In this document: positions 1-5,171 of the stretch, piece by piece
How positions within the stretch are numbered: position 1 is the stretch's first letter
Layout of the letters: each line of letters opens with the position of its first letter
NCBI GenBank assembly: GCA_007116865.1
Contig: SKHR01000043.1
Coordinates: forward strand, 1-5,171
Source: Marinospirillum sp.
Lineage (GTDB): Bacteria; Pseudomonadota; Gammaproteobacteria; Pseudomonadales; Halomonadaceae
Length of the DNA: 5,171 nt
Reading direction: 5' to 3'
Program-made: the position numbers and the translations under genes
Notes under the pieces: model-generated
Seen by the model: only the letters and a program-made list of their open reading frames with translations
The model's database searches: none
What the model was told of the DNA's origin: nothing

Positions 1-1466
1 GCATTCATCAGTTGCTCTGCGGTTTGGCGCAGATAATCCGCCAGCCACTCGGCCTGCCAGGCGCCCCAAACAGCCACAACCAACAAGACTAGCACCACCA
101 GCACTTCACCCTGATCCAGCGGGCGCTCACTTTGACCCTGCTCTGGTAGCCAGAACCAGGCTGAACCGGCTCGACTGAAGGCCAAAATCACCATTACACC
201 CGCCGCAATCATGATCGGTACCAGCAGTGACGCTTGTCCGGCTTGCAACGCCGCCTGCCATAACCAGATTTTGCTGATAAAACCACTCAAAGGTGGCAGC
301 CCTGACAAGCCGATCGAGGCCAATAAAAACAGAGTGCCCAAAAAAGCGGGGTGGCGCACACCGGCTTTCACGTAAAAACGATCATAACCTTGATCGCGTT
401 GACGACCGATCAGATCCGCCAGCAAAAAGAACAGCGCCGTCATCCAGGTCGAGTGCAACAGATAATAAAGACTGGCCGCCAGGCTTTCCGCTGTCGCCAG
501 ACTGATTCCGGCCAACAGCACTCCGACCGATAAAATCACCAGATAGGCCGTCATGCTGCGCAGGCTTTGAGAACCCAAAGCCCCCAACCCCCCCAGCAAC
601 AGCGTCAGCAATGCCAGAGGCCAGAGCAAAGGCCAGATGGACAGGTTCAACGGTGCTTCACCCAAACCAAACACCGACCAGCCGGTGCGCAGCAGTGCAT
701 AGATCCCGATTTTGGTCATGATCGCAAACAGTGCCGCCACCGGAGCGCTGGCGGCGGTATAGGCTCTGGGCAGCCAGAACAACAGTGGCAGCACCGCCGC
801 CTTGATAGAGAAGACCAGCACCAGCATCCAGGCCGCCGCCTGAACCAGGCCCCGATCTGCCGGGTCCAACTGGGCCACACGGCGCGCCAGATCCGCCATG
901 TTCAAACTGCCCAAAGCCCCATACAGGGTGCCCAGGGCGAGCAAAAACACCGCCGAACCAACCAGATTGATGATCACATAATGCAGACTGGCACGACTGC
1001 GTGCTCGCCCGCCCCCGTGCAGCAACAGCGCATAGGAGGCAATCAGCAAAACCTCAAAAAACACAAACAGATTGAACAGGTCACCCGTCAGCAACGCTCC
1101 ATTGATGCCCAGCAGCTGAAACTGAAACAGCGCATGAAAGTTCGCACCCAGCCGATCCGTACCCCGACTGGCGTAAAGCAAACACAGGCTCGCCAGACTG
1201 GCCGTGAGCAACAACATCAAGGCTGACAGACGATCCAGCACCAGTAAGATACCAAAGGGTGCCGGCCAGCTGCCCAGCGCATAAACCAGGTATTCACCTG
1301 TCGCCGCCTGGGTGACGGCCCAGATCCCTGCGGTTAAAACCACGACCACTGCCACCAGACTCAACTGACGCTGCACAAACAAGGGCAGCGCATGCCCCCA
1401 TAACAACAGGGCTCCCGTACCTAAGGGCACTAAGAGGGGCAGCAGTATCCAATGACTGGTGAACAT
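1..1466 (-). CDS. mnhD: Monovalent cation/H+ antiporter subunit D (MnhD/MrpD/PhaD), 3' end cut by window edge
   Basis: This is a polytopic inner-membrane subunit of the Mrp cation/proton antiporter, homologous to the NuoM/NuoN antiporter-like subunits of complex I. The reading frame is open from the ATG at 1466-1464 to the window edge, giving 488 full codons. Family members are about 500 residues, so only a short C-terminal tail is missing. The signature GDLFNLFVFFEVLLIASY lies at about residues 128-145 and includes the TM5 glutamate E138. The TM7 lysine is K222 (FSIKAAVLPLLFWLPRAY). The TM8 lysine is K252 (MTKIGIYALLR). The TM12 lysine is K399 (SGLPPLSGFISKIW). These four are the ionisable residues expected of a proton-conducting subunit of this family. 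The start is fixed by a one-base TGATG overlap with the mnhC stop. An AGGA (complement of 1476-1479) sits 9 nt upstream. In the TM11-like helix, H338 is followed by STWMT, with no lysine where MnhA has HALFK. I recall this as common in PhaD-type proteins. Identity is secure. Confidence 0.96.
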   Translation of the reverse strand, partial: MFTSHWILLPLLVPLGTGALLLWGHALPLFVQRQLSLVAVVVVLTAGIWAVTQAATGEYLVYALGSWPAPFGILLVLDRLSALMLLLTASLASLCLLYASRGTDRLGANFHALFQFQLLGINGALLTGDLFNLFVFFEVLLIASYALLLHGGGRARSRASLHYVIINLVGSAVFLLALGTLYGALGSLNMADLARRVAQLDPADRGLVQAAAWMLVLVFSIKAAVLPLLFWLPRAYTAASAPVAALFAIMTKIGIYALLRTGWSVFGLGEAPLNLSIWPLLWPLALLTLLLGGLGALGSQSLRSMTAYLVILSVGVLLAGISLATAESLAASLYYLLHSTWMTALFFLLADLIGRQRDQGYDRFYVKAGVRHPAFLGTLFLLASIGLSGLPPLSGFISKIWLWQAALQAGQASLLVPIMIAAGVMVILAFSRAGSAWFWLPEQGQSERPLDQGEVLVVLVLLVVAVWGAWQAEWLADYLRQTAEQLMN

Positions 1467-1804
1467 CACAAACGATCCTCATTGGGTGCCAAACCATCCA
1501 CATGATCACTACGCAGCTCAACACTGGCCTTGAGTGCCAGTACCACCACAAACGCGGTCATCGCAAAACCAATCACAATGGCGGTCAGCACCAGGGCCTG
1601 AGGCAGGGGGTCTGCGGGGCTTTCTACATGACTGAGGATGGCAGGTGCTCCGGTGACCAGTCGGCCCGACGCAAACAGGTACACGTTGACCGCATGAGAA
1701 AACAGCGTCAAACCCAGCACCACCGCAAAAGTGCGCCCCCGCAAGAGCAGATACACCCCGGAACCGGTCAGCAGACCAATACTTAAAGCCACCAAAAGCT
1801 CCAT
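1466..1804 (-). CDS. mnhC: Monovalent cation/H+ antiporter subunit C (MnhC/MrpC/PhaC)
   Basis: This is a small inner-membrane subunit of the Mrp antiporter and a homologue of NuoK of complex I. The product is 112 residues, normal for the family, with three predicted membrane segments at about residues 3-22, 26-46 and 68-91. The family signatures are VVLGLTLFSHAVNVYLF in the second segment and DPLPQALVLTAIVIGFAMTAF at residues 65-85. The tail is short, hydrophilic and acidic. I chose the ATG at 1804-1802, giving MELLVALSIGLL, which is the usual start of this family. A TTG one codon earlier (1807-1805) is possible but would add only one residue. The ATG overlaps the mnhA stop codon by one base (TGATG) and has AGGAG 8 nt upstream. 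The stop codon overlaps the mnhD start in the same way, so translation is probably coupled along the operon. MnhC is needed for assembly and function of the antiporter complex in characterised systems. Confidence 0.96.
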   Translation of the reverse strand: MELLVALSIGLLTGSGVYLLLRGRTFAVVLGLTLFSHAVNVYLFASGRLVTGAPAILSHVESPADPLPQALVLTAIVIGFAMTAFVVVLALKASVELRSDHVDGLAPNEDRL

Positions 1805-4590
1805 CAACCGATCTCCTGACCCGGGCCGGCCGTGGTCATCAAACGCCCAAGATTTGCCAGAATCAGCAGGGTTGCACCAACCACCACCGCATAAACCCCT
1901 AAATCAAACACCAGTGCACTGGCCAGATGCAGTTCACCGATCCAGGGCAAAGACCAGTGCCAGGTCGCCGAGGTCAAAAAGGCCTGCCCAACGCCCAGAC
2001 TGGCCAAGCCAGTGAACAGCGCCAACAGCAGCCCGACCCCCATCAAGGGACGAAACTGGGTACGCATACGTGCCTGCGCCCAGGCCAGCCCGCCGGCCAT
2101 ATACTGGAGGGTCAAAGCCACCGCAGTGATCAAACCGGCAATAAATCCGCCACCGGGCAGATCATGCCCACGCAAGAAAATATAGGCTGACATCATCAAC
2201 GCCAGCGGCAACACCAAACGCGCCGTCACACTGACAAACATGGGATGGGCCTGTGCATAAAATCGATTTTCTGCCTGACCTGCGACCCGGTCTTTCAAAT
2301 GCAAGTCTTTGGTGAAGGCAAAAACCGCAACCGCCGCGATTGCCAGCACCGTGATTTCACCCAGGGTATCGAAACCACGAAAATCCACCAGAATCACATT
2401 GACCACATTGCCGCCCCCTCCACCGGGCAGGCTATGAGCCAGGAAGTACTCCGCCAACCCTTGGTGAGGACGCAACAACAGGGCAAAACTCATCCAGGCA
2501 GTCACCCCGCCCAGCAGGATCGCCAAACCGGCATCCCGGGTTCTGCGCCAAAAACTCGACTCGATCGGTGAGGTCTGCGGTAAAAAGGACAGGGCCAGCA
2601 TCATGATCACCACCGCCATGATCTCAATCGAAACCTGAGTCAACGCCAGATCCGGGGCTGAGTAACGGGCGAAGAACAAGGTCACGATCAGCCCGTTCAC
2701 CCCTAACAGCAACAGCGCCAGCAAACGCTGTCGATGGAAGAAAACCACACCCAGACTGGTCAACAGTAATGCCACAAAACCCAAACCCAGCGCCCAATCC
2801 ACCGAGGTCATTCGCTCCAGGGACAGATGGGGCGGATGCAACCACAGCGCAAAACCCACCAGCGCCACCAGGCCACCCAGCAATAACGCCAGATAACGCT
2901 GCAAGGAGCCGTTTTCCAACTGATACACACTGGCCTGTGCCACTCGAATCAGGCGGCGCATGGTCAGTTCAAAGAGGGTCTTGGCATCCACCGTGGGCAA
3001 ACGCTGATGCCAGGTCATCAATACTGGCAGCAAAGTCACCAGTCCAACGGCCAGTAGCAGGGTCAACCCCGTCAGCCAACCACTGGACTCAAGCGATGCA
3101 CTGATCGCTCCCTCAAGCCCTTCACCAGGTGCCATGATCGGTACCAGCCAGTGTACAAAAACCACCGGCGCAAACAGGCTTAAGCCCAGCCCGGCCAGCA
3201 CCAGCAACCACAAAGGCAAGAGATCAACCCAGGGCAGTTTTGTCGGCAAAGGCACTTCTGAGGTCGCCGACTGACCAGAAAAAAACACCCCACGCACCAG
3301 GCGCCAGGCATAAACCAGGCTGAATACCCCGGCGAGGATCAACCCCGCAATCAGCACACCCTCTGCCTGCCCCAGATTAAGCCCTCCAGCCTGCAACTGT
3401 GCAGTCAACCACTTTTTGCCCCAATAACCGGAACTCCAGGGCAGCCCGGCCATCGACACACTCGCCACCAGCGTCAAGGCCATCAATCCAGGGAAAAAGC
3501 GTGCTAAAAAGTGGGTTTGCGGCAACTGGCGATGGCCGGTGGCTCGCTCAACCAGTCCAGCCATCATGAACAGCGGCGCTTTGAATAGTGCATGCGCCAG
3601 CAGGTGAAACAAAGCCACGGCAGCCAGCAAGGGCGATCCCAGGCCCAGCATCAGCGTCAGCAGCCCTAAATGAGCCACACTGGAATAGGCCAACAGCCCC
3701 TTGATATCCTGCATGAACATGGCGACAAAACCACCCACCACCCAGGTCACCAGACCCGCACTGACCAGCATGACCAGCCAGCTGGTCTGCTCGGCAAACA
3801 CCGGGTGCAAACGCAGCAGCAGGAAGATCCCCACCTTTACCAGCGTTGCCGAATGCAGATAAGCGGAGACAGGGGTCGGTGCCGCCATCGCATTGGGCAA
3901 CCAGAGATGAAAGGGAAACTGAGCCGATTTAGTCAGTGCACCCAGCAAAATCAACCCCAGTGCCCAGCCCGCCTGCGGATGCTGGAGCAGGCTCATTTTT
4001 GCCGCACTCCAATCGCTCAACGTCCAACCACCCGCCAGCCAGCCCATCCAGACCACACCCGCCAGGAGGCACAAACCCCCACTGGCCGTGATCAATAACG
4101 CCATGCGCGCGCCACGGCGTGCACTGGGGTTACTCGGATGAAAGCCGATCAAAAGGAAGGAAAACAGGCTGGTCATTTCCCAGAAAACCACCATCAACAA
4201 CAGGTTTTCCGATAACACCAGCCCCAGCATGGCAGTCATGAATGCCAGCATCAATGCATTAAAACGCAGGGGCACCCCACCATAACAGCGGAAGTAGCTG
4301 CGCGCATAGGCAAAAACCAAGCCGCCGATACCCGCAACCAGCCATATGAACACAAGCGCCAACGCATCTAAGCGGAAACTCAGACTCAGGCCCAGTGAAG
4401 GCACCCAGGCCCAGTCAACCAGAAAAACCTCACCCGCAAATACCCGTGACACATAGGGCAGGGGCAATCCCAGAGCCATGGCTACCGACACCCAAAGCAG
4501 TGCTTCAGCCCCTCGCGGCCAAAAGCGCCCCATGAGTGGCAAGCACCCAGCAGCCAAACCAGCGGTCAATAGAATCCAGGGCCATGCCAT
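1804..4590 (-). CDS. mnhA: Monovalent cation/H+ antiporter subunit A, MnhA-MnhB fusion (PhaAB type)
   Basis: This is the largest subunit of the Mrp antiporter, related to NuoL of complex I; 928 residues in the inner membrane. Residues about 60-430 form the antiporter-like core. Key residues are TM5 E138 (MVVFWEMTSLFSF), TM7 K221 (LTKSAQFPFHLWLPNAM, followed by APTPVSAYLHSATLVK), K252 in TM8, H333 and K337 (HALFKAPLFMMAGLVERA), and K392/K393 (GYWGKKWL). A DUF4040/MbhD-like domain at about 605-672 carries APDLALTQVSIE (645-656). An MbhE-like domain at about 688-765 carries NVILVDFRGFDTLGEI (731-746). After a polar linker (about 761-782) an entire MnhB domain follows at about 783-912, with RGHDLPGGGFIAGL (807-820) and FDLGVY (895-900). 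MnhB is a separate gene in Bacillus-type operons; its fusion is typical of proteobacterial pha-like operons. The ATG has AGGA 8 nt upstream (complement of 4599-4602). It is the first gene of the minus-strand operon, and its stop overlaps the mnhC start by one base. Confidence 0.97.
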   Translation of the reverse strand: MAWPWILLTAGLAAGCLPLMGRFWPRGAEALLWVSVAMALGLPLPYVSRVFAGEVFLVDWAWVPSLGLSLSFRLDALALVFIWLVAGIGGLVFAYARSYFRCYGGVPLRFNALMLAFMTAMLGLVLSENLLLMVVFWEMTSLFSFLLIGFHPSNPSARRGARMALLITASGGLCLLAGVVWMGWLAGGWTLSDWSAAKMSLLQHPQAGWALGLILLGALTKSAQFPFHLWLPNAMAAPTPVSAYLHSATLVKVGIFLLLRLHPVFAEQTSWLVMLVSAGLVTWVVGGFVAMFMQDIKGLLAYSSVAHLGLLTLMLGLGSPLLAAVALFHLLAHALFKAPLFMMAGLVERATGHRQLPQTHFLARFFPGLMALTLVASVSMAGLPWSSGYWGKKWLTAQLQAGGLNLGQAEGVLIAGLILAGVFSLVYAWRLVRGVFFSGQSATSEVPLPTKLPWVDLLPLWLLVLAGLGLSLFAPVVFVHWLVPIMAPGEGLEGAISASLESSGWLTGLTLLLAVGLVTLLPVLMTWHQRLPTVDAKTLFELTMRRLIRVAQASVYQLENGSLQRYLALLLGGLVALVGFALWLHPPHLSLERMTSVDWALGLGFVALLLTSLGVVFFHRQRLLALLLLGVNGLIVTLFFARYSAPDLALTQVSIEIMAVVIMMLALSFLPQTSPIESSFWRRTRDAGLAILLGGVTAWMSFALLLRPHQGLAEYFLAHSLPGGGGGNVVNVILVDFRGFDTLGEITVLAIAAVAVFAFTKDLHLKDRVAGQAENRFYAQAHPMFVSVTARLVLPLALMMSAYIFLRGHDLPGGGFIAGLITAVALTLQYMAGGLAWAQARMRTQFRPLMGVGLLLALFTGLASLGVGQAFLTSATWHWSLPWIGELHLASALVFDLGVYAVVVGATLLILANLGRLMTTAGPGQEIG
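1813..1817 (-). promoter_or_regulatory. Ribosome binding site of mnhC
   Basis: The minus strand reads AGGAG here, inside the last codons of mnhA. It lies 8 nt before the ATG at 1804-1802 and 5 nt before the alternative TTG at 1807-1805. The spacing and the stronger codon both favour the ATG. Confidence 0.6.
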
Positions 4591-4619
4591 GACATTATTC
4601 CTGCGGCGGATTGTCGCAG

Positions 4620-4628
4620 ATCATAGCA
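4620..4628 (-). promoter_or_regulatory. Candidate extended -10 promoter element for the mnhA operon
   Basis: The minus strand reads TGCTATGAT, which fits the sigma-70 extended -10 form TGnTATAAT with one mismatch. No good -35 hexamer lies 16-18 bp upstream, which is common for extended -10 promoters. Transcription would start near 4612-4614, leaving a short leader of about 22-24 nt with the AGGA Shine-Dalgarno site. It was found by eye only. Confidence 0.4.
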
Positions 4629-4657
4629 CTCGCAGGTGCAGCATTGCATCCTTTTTA

Positions 4658-4665
4658 TTGCGCAA
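4658..4665. repeat. 8-bp palindrome TTGCGCAA upstream of the mnhA promoter
   Basis: TTGCGCAA is a perfect palindrome located about 30 bp upstream of the candidate mnhA -10 element. That position would suit an activator or repressor site. Its short length means it could be chance; no regulator family is assigned. Confidence 0.25.
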
Positions 4666-4682
4666 CAAAAACCTACTTAAAG

Positions 4683-4698
4683 CAGTGGCAATTCACTG
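4683..4698. repeat. Inverted repeat CAGTG-N6-CACTG, possible operator
   Basis: Five-base perfect arms (4683-4687 and 4694-4698) flank a six-base spacer, a geometry like that of dimeric repressor sites. It lies about 60 bp before the sensor start codon and about 55 bp upstream of the candidate mnhA -10 element. Function is inference from position and symmetry. Confidence 0.25.
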
Positions 4699-4700
4699 GT

Positions 4701-4712
4701 CTTAGTCCTAAG
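4701..4712. repeat. Inverted repeat CTTAG-N2-CTAAG
   Basis: Two perfect five-base arms separated by TC form a compact dyad directly beside the CAGTG/CACTG repeat. It is too short and lacks a T-run, so it is not a terminator. It could be a protein-binding site in the divergent promoter region, but chance is a real alternative. Confidence 0.25.
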
Positions 4713-4719
4713 CTCAACA

Positions 4720-4734
4720 CCTCTCTGAGGCCTC
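4720..4734. repeat. Overlapping CCTC/GAGG dyads including palindrome GAGGCCTC
   Basis: CCTC at 4720-4723 pairs with GAGG at 4727-4730, and the same GAGG forms a perfect 8-bp palindrome with CCTC at 4731-4734. The element lies 22 bp before the sensor start codon. In a transcript, either pairing could form a short hairpin in the leader. Support is symmetry only. Confidence 0.2.
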
Positions 4735-4756
4735 GACCTGATTGTTGGAAATCAGC

Positions 4757-5171
4757 ATGCTGAAACCCAAACCAACACGTCTTTTAAACAGCCTGACTGC
4801 CAGTGTCAGCGTGTTTTTACTGGCACTGACCGTGCTTGCCAGTGTGGTGTGGCTTTCCCACCAGCATCAACAAGAAGCAGAGCGTTTTCGTATCACGGCA
4901 CAAGGCCAAACCCATGCAGCATTAATCCAGCAGACCTTGGATCAAGCATTATCGGCTAACACACTGCTGACCCGCATGATTCAAAGTCGCTCTGCTCAAC
5001 TGGATGACTTTGCCCAAACAGCCAGTGTGCTGCTGGACACCTTTCCGCTGATTTCCCATCTGGTACTTGCGCCCGGTGGCGTCGTCTCTCAGGTCTACCC
5101 ACTTGACGGCAATGAAGCTGCCATCGGCCTTGATCTACTATCCCACCCTCAGCAACGCATCGTCGCACAGC
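4757..5171 (+). CDS. Membrane-anchored sensor protein with CHASE-like domain, N-terminal part only
   Basis: The frame is open from the ATG at 4757 to the window edge (138 full codons), so the gene continues to the right. A short basic N-terminus (MLKPKPTR) is followed by a hydrophobic segment at about residues 13-33, which should be a signal anchor. The next part, about 35-90, is polar and probably helical (QQEAERFRITAQGQT...ALIQQTLDQALSAN). Residues 96-128 contain FPLISHLVLAPGGVVSQVYP and YPLDGNEAAIGLDLL. This pattern is typical of extracytoplasmic CHASE sensory domains, which sit in front of histidine kinase, GGDEF or GGDEF-EAL output domains. The ligand and output are not visible here. An in-frame TGA at 4739-4741 limits the start; TTG codons at 4742 and 4745 are weaker options. 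TGGA 7 nt before the ATG is a modest ribosome site. It is transcribed away from the antiporter operon. Confidence 0.85.
   Translation, partial: MLKPKPTRLLNSLTASVSVFLLALTVLASVVWLSHQHQQEAERFRITAQGQTHAALIQQTLDQALSANTLLTRMIQSRSAQLDDFAQTASVLLDTFPLISHLVLAPGGVVSQVYPLDGNEAAIGLDLLSHPQQRIVAQ

Larger units (their letters stand above)
4591..4756. other. Divergent intergenic region between mnhA and the CHASE-domain sensor gene
   Basis: These 166 bp separate the antiporter operon from a divergently transcribed sensor gene, so they should hold the promoters of both. The region is more AT-rich than the genes (for example the T- and A-rich stretch around 4650-4680). Toward mnhA there is an extended -10 element. 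The half nearer the sensor gene holds several short dyads. No convincing -10/-35 pair for the plus-strand gene was found by eye, and no RNA gene or terminator is apparent. Confidence 0.7.

Noticed and set aside
567..1226. 219-codon open frame on the plus strand, rich in Gln and Arg
   Set aside because: It is antisense to mnhD. The Gln-rich composition is what the reverse strand of Leu-rich membrane codons (CTG/TTG) yields, and it has no recognisable domain.
1294..1551. 85-codon minus-strand open frame across the mnhC-mnhD junction
   Set aside because: It overlaps two well-supported genes in another frame and shows no domain; the mnhC and mnhD frames explain the sequence.
1805..1807. TTG start codon for mnhC
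   Set aside because: The adjacent ATG has better spacing from AGGAG, is a stronger start, and gives the family-typical MELL N-terminus.
3670..4098. 142-codon plus-strand open frame
   Set aside because: It is antisense to the conserved antiporter core of mnhA and has the same Gln/His/Pro-rich shadow composition.
1804..4590. Interpretation as complex I NuoL or a membrane-bound hydrogenase subunit
   Set aside because: The appended MbhD-, MbhE- and MnhB-like domains and the following MnhC and MnhD genes point to an Mrp antiporter; no hydrogenase or NADH dehydrogenase peripheral-arm genes are present.
4686..4700. Sigma-54 promoter (TGGC...) for the sensor gene
   Set aside because: TGGCA is present but there is no TTGC element at the required spacing.
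4701..4712. Rho-independent terminator
   Set aside because: The stem is only five base pairs, AT-rich, with no T-run, and it lies between divergent starts where no transcript needs to end.

Overview
This window carries the first three genes of a multi-subunit Mrp/Mnh/Pha-type monovalent cation/H+ antiporter operon on the minus strand. The start of a divergent sensor-type gene lies on the plus strand at the right edge. Base composition is moderately GC-rich by eye. The MnhA-MnhB fusion is the form known from the proteobacterial 'group 2' (pha-like) operons, and the Shine-Dalgarno sites are ordinary. Together these suggest a proteobacterium, probably a gammaproteobacterium from a marine, saline or alkaline habitat. 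The taxon is inference; no rRNA or other marker is present.

Layout, right to left in the direction of the operon: a 166-bp divergent intergenic region (4591-4756) holds a candidate extended -10 promoter for the antiporter operon and several short dyads. mnhA (4590-1804) is a 928-residue fused subunit. It joins the large NuoL-like MrpA, its D-like (DUF4040/MbhD) and E-like (MbhE) C-terminal domains, and a complete MnhB domain. mnhC (1804-1466) is a 112-residue NuoK-like subunit. mnhD (1466 to beyond position 1) is a NuoM/NuoN-like subunit with only its last residues missing. Both junctions are one-base TGATG stop/start overlaps, so the three genes are almost certainly co-transcribed and translationally coupled. 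mnhE, mnhF and mnhG would be expected just left of the window.

Together the Mrp subunits form one inner-membrane complex that uses the proton motive force to expel Na+ (in some family members K+). It supports pH homeostasis and salt tolerance. MnhA and MnhD are the two antiporter-like subunits and keep the glutamate and lysine residues of the proton path; MnhC and the MnhB domain are smaller membrane parts of the same assembly.

The divergent gene at 4757 starts a membrane-anchored sensor with an extracytoplasmic CHASE-like domain. Its output domain (histidine kinase, GGDEF or EAL) is beyond the window. Apart from possible regulation in the shared intergenic region, I found no evidence of a new system: no mobile elements, CRISPR arrays or RNA genes were seen.
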